Shown here piece by piece: positions 35,873 through 45,220 of a stretch of 64,000 bases of DNA (its first letter is position 1; each line of letters begins with the position of its first letter). The DNA lies in contig NZ_LUUB01000063.1 of the NCBI RefSeq assembly GCF_001641635.1, positions 1 to 64,000 of the forward strand, written 5' to 3'. A program made the translations under genes and the position numbers. The notes under the pieces are model-generated. The model saw only the letters and a list, made by a program, of their open reading frames with translations, made no database searches and had not been told where the DNA came from. Source of the stretch: Bradyrhizobium centrolobii. Lineage in GTDB: Bacteria; Pseudomonadota; Alphaproteobacteria; Rhizobiales; Xanthobacteraceae.

Positions 35873-37078
35873 TTAGCGCTTGCGCTCGGGTCCGCAGACC
35901 ACGCCCTTGGCGACCATCGCGTCGATCTCGGCCTTGGAGTATCCGAACTCCCCGAGCACCTCGGCGGAGTGCTGGCTGAATTTCGGCGGCACGCGACGCA
36001 GGCTCGGCTTGCTGCGATCGAGCCGGATCGGCGAGGCGACGCCCTTGTACCAATCCTTCTCGATAATATCGCCGCGGTAGAGCGTGTGCGGGTTGGTCAA
36101 CGCCTGGTCGATCTTCTGCACCGGGCCTGCCGGCAGGCCCGCGGCGAGCAGGCGATTGCAGAGCGGCTCGGCCTCGTGCTGGCTGAACACGGCGGCAAGC
36201 TCGGCGCGCAGCGCCTCGCGATTGGCGATGCGGTCCTTGTTGCGGGCAAAGCGCGGATCGGTGCCGAGCTCCGCCTTGCCGATCTCCTTGCACAATTTGC
36301 GGAAGGTGCCGTCGTTGCCGACGCCGATGAAGATGTTGTCGGTCTTCGTCGGGAAGATCGCGTAAGGAACGAGATTGGGGTGCTCGTTGCCGGTCAGGCC
36401 GGGGGGCTTGCCATGCATGAAATAGTTCGCGGTGTGCGGATGCATGATGGCAAGGCCGGTCTCGTAGAGCGTGGTTTCCAGGAACTGGCCCTGGCCCGAG
36501 CGCTGCCGTTCCGACAGTGCCATCAGGATGCCGATCGCCGCATAAAGTCCGGTGGTGATGTCGACCAGCGGCACGCCGATCCGCATCGGGCCGCTCTCGG
36601 GCGAGCCGGTCGCGGCGATCATGCCGGTCATGGCCTGGATGATGGCGTCGTAGCCGGGGTTGCCGCCGCGCGGACCGTCGGCGCCGAAGCCGCAGATCCG
36701 GCAATGCACGAGGCGCGGGAATTTTTCGCGCAGCACCTCGTTGCCGATGCCCCATTTCTCCAGCGTGCCCGGTTTGAAATTCTCGATCAGGACGTCCGCG
36801 GTCTCCAGCATCTTGAGCAGCACGGCGCGGCCACCCTCGGAGGCGAGGTCGAGGCCGATCGAGCGCTTGTTGCGGTTGATGCCGACGAAATAGGCCGCGT
36901 CGTCCTCGTGGAAGGGAGGGCCCCACTCGCGCACCTCGTCGCCCGCGGGCGGCTCGACCTTGATCACGTCGGCGCCATGGTCTGCGAGGATCTGCGTGCA
37001 GTAGGGGCCGCCGAGCACGCGCGTGAGATCGATGACGCGCAGTCCGCTCATTGCGCCCAAAGCGGCTTCAGAACTCAT
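35873..37078 (-). CDS. CaiB/BaiF (class III) CoA-transferase
   Basis: This 401-residue cytosolic enzyme carries the family hallmarks: GLRVIDLTRVLGGPYCTQILADHGADVIKVEPP at the N-terminus, ENFKPG, and the catalytic Asp in NPGYDAIIQAMTG (about residue 170). Class III enzymes move CoA between carboxylic acids; the substrates cannot be told. The start at 37078 (MSSEAALGAMSG) is the family start. It ends 228 bp before ugpB on the same strand and is probably separate from the transporter operon. Confidence 0.9.
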   Translation of the reverse strand: MSSEAALGAMSGLRVIDLTRVLGGPYCTQILADHGADVIKVEPPAGDEVREWGPPFHEDDAAYFVGINRNKRSIGLDLASEGGRAVLLKMLETADVLIENFKPGTLEKWGIGNEVLREKFPRLVHCRICGFGADGPRGGNPGYDAIIQAMTGMIAATGSPESGPMRIGVPLVDITTGLYAAIGILMALSERQRSGQGQFLETTLYETGLAIMHPHTANYFMHGKPPGLTGNEHPNLVPYAIFPTKTDNIFIGVGNDGTFRKLCKEIGKAELGTDPRFARNKDRIANREALRAELAAVFSQHEAEPLCNRLLAAGLPAGPVQKIDQALTNPHTLYRGDIIEKDWYKGVASPIRLDRSKPSLRRVPPKFSQHSAEVLGEFGYSKAEIDAMVAKGVVCGPERKR

Positions 37079-37262
37079 GGCAGCAAACCTTCGCTTCAAC
37101 CCTGTGATGATCGTCGATCTCAGGCCTAGCGAGGTTTGTCTGCGCCAGCAATGGCGTCCGGAGTAGGGCGGCATGCACTGCCGCGTCTCAATCCCGCGGC
37201 GTGGCAAATCAAGGGAAGTGGCTGGCCCGAGGGGGATCTCGGGCCAGCCAGCCCGCCGTCGA

Positions 37263-37688
37263 TCAGACGACCTTCAGGCGAACGTCGACATTGCCGCGGG
37301 TGGCGTTGGAATAGGGACAGACCTGGTGCGCCTTCTCGACCAGCGCCTCGGCCTCCGCGCGGGGGACGCCGGGCAGGGAGACGGCCAGATCGATGTCGAG
37401 GCCGAACCCGCCCTCGGAACGCGGGCCGATGCCGACCGTTGAGGTGACGGAGGCGTCAGCCGGGACCTTCGGGCCGCCCTGCGAGGCCACGAACTTCATT
37501 GCGCCGATGAAGCAGGCGGCATAGCCGGCCGCGAAGAGCTGTTCGGGATTGTTGCCGGCGCCGCCACCACCACCGAGCTCCTTCGGCGTGGTGAGCTTGA
37601 CGTCGAGGGCGCCGTCGAGGGTTGCGGCATGGCCGTCGCGGCCGCCGGTGGCCTTCGCGCTGGTCTTGTAGAGGACATTCACGGACAT
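37263..37688 (-). CDS. ohr: Organic hydroperoxide resistance protein Ohr
   Basis: The 141-residue OsmC/Ohr-family peroxidase has both catalytic Cys residues, in [12 protein letters not shown] and [13 protein letters not shown], and a full-length fold starting [15 protein letters not shown]. It reduces organic and fatty-acid hydroperoxides using lipoylated partners. It is transcribed divergently from ohrR with three ATTG-N4-CAAT palindromes between them, so control by OhrR is likely. Confidence 0.97.
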   Translation of the reverse strand: MSVNVLYKTSAKATGGRDGHAATLDGALDVKLTTPKELGGGGGAGNNPEQLFAAGYAACFIGAMKFVASQGGPKVPADASVTSTVGIGPRSEGGFGLDIDLAVSLPGVPRAEAEALVEKAHQVCPYSNATRGNVDVRLKVV

Positions 37689-37726
37689 TTTCGTCTCCCT
37701 GGGGTTCCGGTTGGGGTGCGATCTGT

Positions 37727-37738
37727 ATTGCAAACAAT
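37727..37738. promoter_or_regulatory. Candidate OhrR operator 1
   Basis: ATTGCAAACAAT is an ATTG-N4-CAAT palindrome in the ohr-ohrR intergenic region, 38 bp upstream of the ohr start and 4 bp from operator 2. Confidence 0.65.
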
Positions 37739-37741
37739 TCT

Positions 37742-37753
37742 ATTGCGCGCAAT
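37742..37753. promoter_or_regulatory. Candidate OhrR operator 2
   Basis: ATTGCGCGCAAT is a fully symmetrical ATTG-N4-CAAT palindrome, centred 15 bp from operator 1. Confidence 0.7.
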
Positions 37754-37777
37754 TGAAATCGAGTGGTCTCACATTTA

Positions 37778-37789
37778 ATTGTTCGCAAT
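37778..37789. promoter_or_regulatory. Candidate OhrR operator 3
   Basis: ATTGTTCGCAAT, with further AATT symmetry outside, lies 53 bp before the ohrR start and is centred 36 bp from operator 2; likely autoregulatory. Confidence 0.65.
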
Positions 37790-37842
37790 TGAATATGCGG
37801 CGGCCTAGCCCCACAATGCGGGCGACTCTCGTGAGGCTCTCC

Positions 37843-38304
37843 ATGGTTCGGAAACAATCGGCGGCCGATCAGCCGCTGCGGCTCGATAACCAGATCTGCT
37901 TTGCGGTCTATTCGGCCGCGCACGCGTTCAACCGTGTCTACAAGCCGCTGCTCGACCGGCTCGGCCTGACCTACCCGCAATATCTGGTGATGCTGGTGCT
38001 ATGGGAGCAGGACGACGTGCCGGTGAAGGACATCGGCGAGAGGCTGTTTTTGGATTCGGGCACGCTGACGCCGCTCCTGAAGCGGCTGGAGGCCGCCCAT
38101 CTGCTCAAGCGCACACGCAGCAGCGAGGATGAGCGTCAGGTGCTGATCGCGCTGACCCCGCAAGGGCAGGCCTTGAAGGAAAAGGCGCGCAACGTGCCGC
38201 AGTCGATCCTGGCGGCGTCGGAATGCTCGGTATCAGAGCTGGTCGCGATGAAGAACGAGATCGTTGCCCTGCGCAACAGGCTCAATGCGGTGATCGGGGA
38301 GTAG
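37843..38304 (+). CDS. ohrR: OhrR, MarR-family organic peroxide sensor
   Basis: This 153-residue winged-helix repressor has the redox-sensing Cys in [23 protein letters not shown] (about residue 21) and the wHTH region [39 protein letters not shown]. When its Cys is oxidised by organic hydroperoxides it releases the ohr promoter. The ATG at 37843 (MVRKQSA) gives the family length; longer frames upstream would run through the operators. Confidence 0.95.
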   Translation: MVRKQSAADQPLRLDNQICFAVYSAAHAFNRVYKPLLDRLGLTYPQYLVMLVLWEQDDVPVKDIGERLFLDSGTLTPLLKRLEAAHLLKRTRSSEDERQVLIALTPQGQALKEKARNVPQSILAASECSVSELVAMKNEIVALRNRLNAVIGE

Positions 38305-38322
38305 GATTTCCTACATGACCGA

Positions 38323-38559
38323 TCAGAAGTGCTTCTTCGCGAAGGCACGTCCGGAGCCAGATTTCAGATACCGTTCGAACGCGACAGCGCGTGCCATGTC
38401 GTTGAACGCAAAATAGGTCCGTATTCTCCAAGGCCCGTATTTCGACGTGTGTGGAACCTCGCCGGCATTATGCTTTGCCAATCGAGCCCGCAAATCGTCC
38501 GTGATGCCCACGTAGAAATGCTCGGAGTCGAGACTCTCAAGAATATAAACGTATTTCAT
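38323..38559 (-). CDS. Single-domain GIY-YIG nuclease-like protein
   Basis: The 78-residue protein is a bare GIY-YIG domain: YVYILES and FYVGITDDL supply the two motif strands, followed by Arg in the LRARLAKHN helix and the late FERYLKSGSGRAFAKKH segment. The YhbQ/UPF0213-like branch is widespread with unclear function; some members cut nicked or branched DNA. It is convergent with ohrR (18 bp between stops) and is followed upstream by a palindromic repeat and tRNA-Ala. Confidence 0.88.
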   Translation of the reverse strand: MKYVYILESLDSEHFYVGITDDLRARLAKHNAGEVPHTSKYGPWRIRTYFAFNDMARAVAFERYLKSGSGRAFAKKHF

Positions 38560-38636
38560 TGTGCTTCCTCCCGAGCAGGCAGGATAGCAGCTTGTGAATG
38601 TCACAGAGATTGCCGGCGCCCGCCGTCGCCCTCCGG

Positions 38637-38720
38637 GCTATGGCGGGGCAGCCTTCGCTCCCTTCGCTACGAGGGACTTCCCGGGCTTGCCCAGCCGAAG
38701 CTCGCGAAGCGAGCGAAGGC
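38637..38720. repeat. Large palindrome abutting tRNA-Ala
   Basis: An outer stem CAGCCTTCGCTC/GAGCGAAGGCTG encloses a CTTCCCGGGCTTGCC core. It ends exactly at the encoded CCA of tRNA-Ala and may act as the tRNA transcript's terminator or as a dispersed repeat. Confidence 0.6.
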
Positions 38721-38796
<76 letters not shown>

Positions 38797-38862
38797 TTAA
38801 CCATCCGGCGCGCCTTGGGCGACGCGTCGGGAGAGACCCAGAACCACAGTTCTGGAATTATC

Positions 38863-39270
38863 TCAAGTCTCTTCATCACCTCCGACATCACCAATGATGT
38901 CGGTCACGTCCTCATCGCCCTCTTCCTCGTCCGCGATGAAGGTCGAATCATCGTCATCGTCGTCATCGAGGGTCTCATCGACCTCGATATCGTCCTCCGA
39001 TTCGGGCACGACGGCCTTGACCTTGCCGGTGTTCTCCTCGGCATCGGCCTCCTCGAGCGAGACCATCTCTTCGGTCTCCGCCGGCTCCGGCGTGGTGTCC
39101 TGGGCCGTGCTGCGCGCTTCGGCGCCGCGGGTCGCGCGCACCGGCGCAACCGGCGCAATCGGCACCACCTCGCCAGTATAGGGCGAGATCACCGGATTCT
39201 TGTTGAGGTCATAGAACTTCTTGCCCGTGGTCGGGCAAATGCGTTTGGTTCCGAGTTCGGACTTGGCCAC
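38863..39270 (-). CDS. TIGR02300 family protein with acidic tail
   Basis: From a GTG at 39270 the 135-residue product starts AKSELGTKRICPTTGKKFYDLNKNPVISPYTGE, the defining block of the alphaproteobacterial TIGR02300 family of unknown function. The rest is low-complexity and very acidic (runs of Asp/Glu from residue 75 on). The GTG start fits the family, whose members normally begin MAKxELGTKR; the longer ATG start at 39309 does not. It is divergent from aroA. Confidence 0.85.
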   Translation of the reverse strand: MAKSELGTKRICPTTGKKFYDLNKNPVISPYTGEVVPIAPVAPVRATRGAEARSTAQDTTPEPAETEEMVSLEEADAEENTGKVKAVVPESEDDIEVDETLDDDDDDDSTFIADEEEGDEDVTDIIGDVGGDEET

Positions 39271-39430
39271 GGCAGGAATCCTGGGAATGTCTGAAAAGCG
39301 GTGCTTCACTTGGCTAGTTGGCGGCCCGCTGTCAATAGCGCATTACAGAAGAAAGACATGCCCGTGACGGGGCGCGGACCATGTGGTACCTGCGCCCTGT
39401 CCCCCGAGGGGCACATCCAAGGACACAATC

Positions 39431-40768
39431 TTGACTCATTCCGACCAACCGAGGCCGCTCCAGTCTCGCGCCAGCGGCGCCCTGACCGGGAAAGTACGGG
39501 TGCCCGGGGACAAGTCGATCTCCCACCGTGCCCTGATCCTGGGCGCGCTGGCGGTCGGCGAGACCCGGATTTCCGGCCTGCTCGAGGGCGAGGACGTCCT
39601 CAACACCGCCAAATCCATGCAGGCGCTGGGCGCCAAGGTCGAGCGCACCGGCAATTTTGCCTGGAAGGTGCACGGGGTCGGTGTCGCCGGCTTCGCCCAG
39701 CCCAAGGCGCCGCTCGATTTTGGCAACTCCGGCACCGGCTGCCGGCTGGTCATGGGCGCGGTGGCCGGATGCCCGATCTCCACGGTGTTCGATGGCGATG
39801 CCTCGCTGCGCAGCCGTCCCATGCGCCGGATCCTGGATCCGCTCGAAAAGATGGGTGCCAAGGTCGTTTCCGGCGGTGAGGGCGGTCGTCTGCCGTTGAC
39901 GTTGCAGGGCGCGCGCGATCCCCTGCCGATCGCCTACCAGACCCCTGTTGCGTCAGCGCAGATCAAGTCGGCCGTGCTGCTGGCGGGTCTGGCTGCGCCA
40001 GGCACGACGACGGTCATCGAGACCGAGGCGAGTCGTGACCATACCGAGCTGATGCTGAAGCATTTCGGTGCCGACATCGCCTCGACGGTTGAAGGGACGC
40101 ATGGCCGCCGTATCACGCTCGTCGGACAACCCGAGCTGCGTGGCGCCGAAGTCGTGGTGCCTGCCGATCCGTCCTCAGCCGCCTTTCCGATCGTTGCCGC
40201 GCTGATCGCCGAAGGCTCCGACCTCGTCCTGACCGACGTCATGACCAACCCGTTGCGCACGGGTCTCTTCACGACGCTGCGTGAAATGGGCGCCTCGATC
40301 GAGGAGAGCGAGGTGCGCGGCGATGCCGGCGAGCCGATGGCGCAACTCCGCCTGCGCGCCTCGAAGCTTCGCGGCGTCGAGGTGCCGCCGGAGCGCGCGC
40401 CCTCGATGATCGACGAATATCTGGTGCTGGCGGTGGCGGCCTCGTTCGCCGAGGGCACCACCATCATGCGCGGCCTGCACGAGCTGCGCGTCAAGGAGTC
40501 CGATCGCCTGGCGGCTACCGCCGACATGCTTCGCGTCAACGGCGTGAAGGTCGAGATTTCCGGTGACGATTTGATCGTCCAGGGCCGCGGCCATGTGCCC
40601 GGCGGCGGTCTCGTCGCCACCCATATGGATCACCGCATCGCGATGTCGGCGCTGGTGATGGGCTGCGCGTCCGATCAACCCGTGAAGGTCGACGACACCG
40701 CCTTCATCGCCACCAGTTTCCCGGATTTTATTCCGATGATGCGCTCAATTGGCGCGGAGTTTTCATGA
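39431..40768 (+). CDS. aroA: 3-phosphoshikimate 1-carboxyvinyltransferase (EPSP synthase), class II type
   Basis: AroA joins PEP to shikimate-3-phosphate in the shikimate pathway. The 445-residue protein has [21 protein letters not shown] near the N-terminus, [10 protein letters not shown], the DPSSAAFP block and the [16 protein letters not shown] segment, most like the class II (Agrobacterium CP4) group. Gly101 (in GNSGTGCRL) is found where CP4 has Ala100. The start is a TTG at 39431 ([11 protein letters not shown]), judged by family N-termini; no ATG fits. It overlaps cmk by ATGA. Confidence 0.96.
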   Translation: MTHSDQPRPLQSRASGALTGKVRVPGDKSISHRALILGALAVGETRISGLLEGEDVLNTAKSMQALGAKVERTGNFAWKVHGVGVAGFAQPKAPLDFGNSGTGCRLVMGAVAGCPISTVFDGDASLRSRPMRRILDPLEKMGAKVVSGGEGGRLPLTLQGARDPLPIAYQTPVASAQIKSAVLLAGLAAPGTTTVIETEASRDHTELMLKHFGADIASTVEGTHGRRITLVGQPELRGAEVVVPADPSSAAFPIVAALIAEGSDLVLTDVMTNPLRTGLFTTLREMGASIEESEVRGDAGEPMAQLRLRASKLRGVEVPPERAPSMIDEYLVLAVAASFAEGTTIMRGLHELRVKESDRLAATADMLRVNGVKVEISGDDLIVQGRGHVPGGGLVATHMDHRIAMSALVMGCASDQPVKVDDTAFIATSFPDFIPMMRSIGAEFS

Positions 40769-41403
40769 TTATCGCCATCGACGGACCCGCGGCTTCGGGC
40801 AAGGGCACGCTTGGCAAGCGCCTCGCCCACCACTACGGCTATCGTCATCTCGATACCGGCGTGATCTATCGCGCGGTAGCCTACGCCCTGATGCAGTCCG
40901 GTCATGACCTCCGGGACGAAGCGGCCGCGGTCGCGGCCGCCCTGGAGCTCGATCCCGAAAAGTTCGGCAATCCCGTCCTGAAGACCCAGAAGGTCGGCGA
41001 GGGCGCCTCCGTCGTCTCCGCGATCCCCCGGGTCCGCGAAGTCCTGGTCAACTTCCAGCGACAGTTCGCCGCCGACCCGCCGGGGGCCGTGCTCGACGGC
41101 CGCGACATTGGAACCGTGATTTGCCCGGATGCCGATGTGAAGATTTTCGTCGTCGCCGACCCCAAGGTCCGTGCCCGCCGCCGCACCATGGAAGCGAGAG
41201 CGCGGGGCGAGGAGGCCGATGAGGCCGCTGTCCTGGCCGACATCATCCAGCGCGACGAGCGCGACAAGAACCGGCCCATTGCGCCTTTGAAACCAGCGCC
41301 GGATGCTTACTTGCTAGATAACTCCCAACTGGATATAGAAGGCGGCGTCCGGGCCGCCATCGACATTATCGAGGCCGTCCGAGCGGGCCGTCCGCGGGGT
41401 TAA
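40765..41403 (+). CDS. cmk: Cytidylate kinase
   Basis: The 212-residue P-loop kinase phosphorylates CMP and dCMP. Seen are the Walker A-like [17 protein letters not shown], the [11 protein letters not shown] segment, the [19 protein letters not shown] block and a C-terminal lid helix. It overlaps aroA by four bases and precedes rpsA, the standard order in proteobacteria. Confidence 0.98.
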   Translation: MIIAIDGPAASGKGTLGKRLAHHYGYRHLDTGVIYRAVAYALMQSGHDLRDEAAAVAAALELDPEKFGNPVLKTQKVGEGASVVSAIPRVREVLVNFQRQFAADPPGAVLDGRDIGTVICPDADVKIFVVADPKVRARRRTMEARARGEEADEAAVLADIIQRDERDKNRPIAPLKPAPDAYLLDNSQLDIEGGVRAAIDIIEAVRAGRPRG

Positions 41404-41671
41404 GCCGCGGCCGTCATTGGAGGAAGAGCCCGCTCCCGCTCGTTGAGGTCGATACCTCGGCTCCCTGTTTCGGGGGCCGGCGACATCCAGGCTCCGGATC
41501 AAGATTTTCCACGTATCGAACGTGCGGGCCTGGCCGGCCCGCTCCTGCTGTTCTCGGTCAACGCCCGGGACGACGAGCGGTCGCTTGAAGGTTTTGCGGA
41601 CCTTCCGACACTGCACGCACGATACGCCCTTAAACCCAATGGCCGGCGAGACGTCCGCAACTGGAGAACAA

Positions 41672-43378
41672 ATGGCTTCGATTTCTGCTGATACCTATAG
41701 CCCCTCGCGCGATGATTTCGCCGCGATGCTCGACGAGTCCTTTGCCGGCGGCAATTTGCAGGAAAGCTCCGTCGTCAAGGGCAAGGTGGTTGCAATTGAA
41801 AAGGACATGGCCGTCATCGACGTCGGCCTGAAGACCGAGGGCCGCGTCGCACTGCGCGAATTTTCGGGCCCCGGCCGTGAAAGCGATCTCAAGGTTGGCG
41901 ACGAGGTGGAAGTATTCCTCGATCGCATCGAAAACGCCCTCGGTGAAGCCGTGCTGTCGCGCGACAAGGCGCGCCGCGAAGAGAGCTGGGGCAAGCTGGA
42001 GAAGGCGTTCCAGAACAACGAGAAGGTGACGGGCGTCATCTTCAACCAGGTCAAGGGCGGCTTCACCGTCGACCTCGACGGCGCCGTGGCCTTCCTGCCG
42101 CGCTCGCAGGTGGACATCCGTCCGATCCGCGACGTCGCGCCGCTGATGAACAACGCGCAGCCGTTCCAGATCCTCAAGATGGACCGCCGTCGCGGCAACA
42201 TCGTCGTCTCCCGCCGCACCGTGCTGGAAGAGACCCGCGCCGAGCAGCGTCAGGAGCTGGTGCAGAACCTCGAAGAGGGTCAGGTCATCGACGGCGTGGT
42301 CAAGAACATCACCGATTACGGTGCGTTCGTTGATCTCGGCGGCATCGACGGCCTGCTGCACGTCACCGACATCGCCTGGCGTCGCGTCAACCACCCGACC
42401 GAGGTGCTGTCGATCGGCCAGACCGTGAAGGTCAAGATCATCAAGATCAACCACGAGACGCACCGCATCTCGCTGGGCATGAAGCAGCTCCTGGACGATC
42501 CGTGGCAGGGCATCGAAGCCAAGTACCCGCTGGGTGCCCGCTTCACCGGCCGCGTCACCAACATCACCGACTACGGTGCGTTCGTCGAGCTCGAGCCGGG
42601 CATCGAGGGCCTGATCCACGTCTCCGAGATGTCGTGGACCAAGAAGAACATGCACCCCGGCAAGATCGTTTCGACCTCGCAGGAAGTCGAAGTGCAGGTG
42701 CTGGAGGTCGATTCCGTCAAGCGCCGCATCTCGCTCGGCCTCAAGCAGACCATGCGCAACCCCTGGGAGGTCTTCGTCGAGAAGCACCCGACCGGTTCGG
42801 TGGTCGAGGGCGAGGTCAAGAACAAGACCGAGTTCGGTCTGTTCCTGGGTCTCGAGGGCGACGTCGACGGCATGGTCCACCTCTCCGACCTCGACTGGAA
42901 GCTTCCGGGCGAGCAGGTGATCGACAACTACAAGAAGGGCGACATGGTGAAGGCCGTGGTGCTCGATGTGGACGTCGAGAAGGAGCGCATCTCGCTCGGC
43001 ATCAAGCAGCTCGAAGGCGACCCCTTCGCCGAGCCGGGCGATGTCAAGAAGGGTGCGGTCGTGACCTGCGAAGTGCTCGAAGTGAAGGAGAGCGGTATCG
43101 AGGTGAAGATCGTCGGCACCGACTTCACCACCTTCATCAAGCGCTCCGAGCTCGCCCGTGACCGCAACGACCAGCGCGCCGAACGCTTCGCCGTCGGCGA
43201 GAAGGTCGATGCCCGCGTGATCCAGTTCGACAAGAAAGCCCGCAAGGTCCAGGTGTCGATCAAGGCGCTCGAAGTCGCCGAAGAGAAGGAAGCCATCGCG
43301 CAGTACGGCTCCTCCGATTCGGGTGCGACGCTCGGCGACATCTTGGGCACCGCGCTCAAGAATCGCGACAACAAGTAA
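41672..43378 (+). CDS. rpsA: 30S ribosomal protein S1
   Basis: This 568-residue protein has six S1 RNA-binding repeats (for example ITDYGAFVDLGGIDGLLHVTDI and ITDYGAFVELEPGIEGLIHVSEM in the third and fourth). It binds mRNA leaders on the 30S subunit and is essential for translation of structured messages. The ATG at 41672 follows TGGAGAAC; the frame remains open upstream for 50 codons without homology. A strong terminator follows, ending the aroA-cmk-rpsA cluster. Confidence 0.98.
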   Translation: MASISADTYSPSRDDFAAMLDESFAGGNLQESSVVKGKVVAIEKDMAVIDVGLKTEGRVALREFSGPGRESDLKVGDEVEVFLDRIENALGEAVLSRDKARREESWGKLEKAFQNNEKVTGVIFNQVKGGFTVDLDGAVAFLPRSQVDIRPIRDVAPLMNNAQPFQILKMDRRRGNIVVSRRTVLEETRAEQRQELVQNLEEGQVIDGVVKNITDYGAFVDLGGIDGLLHVTDIAWRRVNHPTEVLSIGQTVKVKIIKINHETHRISLGMKQLLDDPWQGIEAKYPLGARFTGRVTNITDYGAFVELEPGIEGLIHVSEMSWTKKNMHPGKIVSTSQEVEVQVLEVDSVKRRISLGLKQTMRNPWEVFVEKHPTGSVVEGEVKNKTEFGLFLGLEGDVDGMVHLSDLDWKLPGEQVIDNYKKGDMVKAVVLDVDVEKERISLGIKQLEGDPFAEPGDVKKGAVVTCEVLEVKESGIEVKIVGTDFTTFIKRSELARDRNDQRAERFAVGEKVDARVIQFDKKARKVQVSIKALEVAEEKEAIAQYGSSDSGATLGDILGTALKNRDNK

Positions 43379-43403
43379 GCGAAACGCTTATTGTGCAAGC
43401 ATC

Positions 43404-43435
43404 AAAGCCCCGGCGAGAGCCGGGGCTTTTTTGTT
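43404..43435 (+). terminator. rpsA terminator
   Basis: AAAGCCCCGGC GAGA GCCGGGGCTTTTTTG: a 7-bp GC stem, extended by A-T pairs, with a T6 run, 25 bp after the rpsA stop. Confidence 0.92.
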
Positions 43436-43441
43436 GCGCCT

Positions 43442-43527
43442 GTAGCCCGGATGGAGCGCAGCGAAATCCGGGGGCGTGCCGCGACCGAAAGACGTCCCGG
43501 ATTGCGCTACGCTCCATCCGGGCTACG
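43442..43527. repeat. Palindromic repeat, family C copy 1
   Basis: GTAGCCCGGATGGAGCGCAG is mirrored by CTACGCTCCATCCGGGCTAC about 45 bp later, forming a long hairpin. A second copy is at 52117-52201. Confidence 0.85.
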
Positions 43528-43689
43528 GCGACTTAGCCGGGACGACAAATGAGTGTGTGGCAAGGTCCTGGCCACCGCCGGGACAGGCCTTCATTTCTTC
43601 AAATTGCGCCGCAATTGATGTATTCAGATAAGCGAATGGTCACGCTGTGACGGCACAACGCGCCTGACCTTTTATTTGGAGATTTTTCG

Positions 43690-44670
43690 ATGTCGCTCGA
43701 TTCGGACATCATCGTCGATCGCCGCAGGATCCGCCGCAAGCTGACCTTCTGGCGCGTGCTGGCCGCGCTGATCGCGATCGCGTCGATTGCGGGCTTCGCG
43801 TTGATCGCAACGCCCGGCGCGCGCGGCACGTTCGCGTCCGCCGGCTCGATCGCACGCGTGCAGATCGAGGGCCTGATCCGCAGCGACTCCGAGCGCACCC
43901 AGGCGCTGGAGCGGCTCGAGAACTCGCGGGCCGCCGCCGTCATCGTTCACATCAACTCCCCGGGCGGCACCACCGCCGGCTCCGAGCAGCTCTATGACTC
44001 CCTGACGCGGCTGAAGGCGAAGAAACCGGTGGTCGTCGTGGTCGAAGGTCTCGCGGCCTCCGGCGGCTACATCACCGCGATCGCGAGCGACCACATTGTT
44101 GCCCAGCAGAGCTCGCTGGTCGGCTCGATCGGCGTGCTGTTCCAGTATCCGAATGTCGCCGAGCTCTTGAAGACCATCGGCGTCAAGGTCGAGGAGGTGA
44201 AATCCTCGCCGCTGAAGGCGGCGCCCAACGGCTTTGAGCCGACCAGCCCCGAGGCGCGCGCCGCGCTTGATGCGCTGGTGAAGGACTCCTACGCTTGGTT
44301 CAAGGGGCTCGTGAAGGAGCGGCGTGGCATGGACGACGCGCAGCTCGAGAAAGTCGCCGATGGCCGGGTATTTACCGGGCGCCAGGCGATCGATCTCAAA
44401 CTGATCGATCAGATTGGCGATGAGAAGACGGCCGTAACCTGGCTCGTCGAGCAAAAGGGCGTCAAGAAGGGCCTTTCGGTCCGCGACTATAAGCTGCAGC
44501 CCCGCTTCGGCGATCTGTCGCTCTTCAAGGCGACCGCCGCCGTCACCCTGGAAGCGCTCGGCCTGGGCTCGATTGCGCATCAGATCGAGCAGAGCGGCGT
44601 CACGCAGGCGGTCGATCGGTTCGGAATGGATGGAATGCTGGCCCTTTGGCAGCCGGCAGCGTCGAATTGA
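43690..44670 (+). CDS. sppA: Signal peptide peptidase SppA, 36-kDa type
   Basis: The 326-residue S49-family protease has one N-terminal membrane anchor (residues 20-40), the HINSPGGTTAGSE block, the nucleophile Ser in LAASGGYITAIAS and the general-base Lys region EEVKSSPLKAAPNGFEPTSPEA. It degrades signal-peptide remnants in the inner membrane with the active site on the periplasmic side. It is the short, single-domain form. A terminator follows before ihfB. Confidence 0.95.
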   Translation: MSLDSDIIVDRRRIRRKLTFWRVLAALIAIASIAGFALIATPGARGTFASAGSIARVQIEGLIRSDSERTQALERLENSRAAAVIVHINSPGGTTAGSEQLYDSLTRLKAKKPVVVVVEGLAASGGYITAIASDHIVAQQSSLVGSIGVLFQYPNVAELLKTIGVKVEEVKSSPLKAAPNGFEPTSPEARAALDALVKDSYAWFKGLVKERRGMDDAQLEKVADGRVFTGRQAIDLKLIDQIGDEKTAVTWLVEQKGVKKGLSVRDYKLQPRFGDLSLFKATAAVTLEALGLGSIAHQIEQSGVTQAVDRFGMDGMLALWQPAASN

Positions 44671-44707
44671 CCGGGAACTAGGCGTGTATTTCAGGATTTA
44701 CCCGTTG

Positions 44708-44737
44708 AGCGGGTGCTGCGACAGCCCGCTTTTTTTG
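44708..44737 (+). terminator. sppA terminator
   Basis: The stem AGCGGG/CCCGCT with an 11-nt loop is followed by TTTTTTT, 38 bp after the sppA stop. Confidence 0.85.
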
Positions 44738-44843
44738 CATTTGTCACGCATTTTCAGGTCCCCCAAACTTCATTTAGCGTCTTGACAGTTCAAGGTATTT
44801 TCACGGAAATGGTGATCCGCACGCTCCCGGGTCCTTTCTCTCG

Positions 44844-45149
44844 ATGATCAAATCCGAACTTGTTCAGCGTATCGCCGAGCACAACCCGCATCTTTACCAG
44901 CGGGATGTCGAGAACATTGTGAACGCGATTCTCGAAGAGATCGTCGCGGCCCTCGCGCGCGGTGATCGCGTCGAGTTGCGCGGTTTCGGCGCCTTCTCGG
45001 TGAAACATCGCCCGGCACGCGCCGGCCGCAATCCGCGTACGGGCGCCCATGTGCCCGTCGATCAGAAGAGCGTTCCGTTCTTCAAGACCGGCAAGGAAAT
45101 GCGCGAGCGGCTGAACCGCGACAATCCGGACCCCGGCGCGGCCGACTGA
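44844..45149 (+). CDS. ihfB: Integration host factor beta subunit
   Basis: The 101-residue DNA-bending protein has the HU/IHF fold: N-terminal helices ([30 protein letters not shown]), the RGFGAFSVK turn and the DNA-arm sequence [18 protein letters not shown] heterodimers bend DNA and assist sigma-54 promoters and recombination. It lies between sppA and lapA, the usual alphaproteobacterial position. Confidence 0.97.
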   Translation: MIKSELVQRIAEHNPHLYQRDVENIVNAILEEIVAALARGDRVELRGFGAFSVKHRPARAGRNPRTGAHVPVDQKSVPFFKTGKEMRERLNRDNPDPGAAD

Positions 45150-45220
45150 GGCCATCGTCCGAACCTAACCAAGCGGTCGTGTGATGCGGCTACGGGCTTG
45201 ATTCAAGGCGAGCGATCGAG

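Noticed and set aside
35562-36926. A 454-codon frame within the CoA-transferase gene
   Set aside because: The alternative frame carries all family motifs; this one is Arg/Pro-rich and motif-free.
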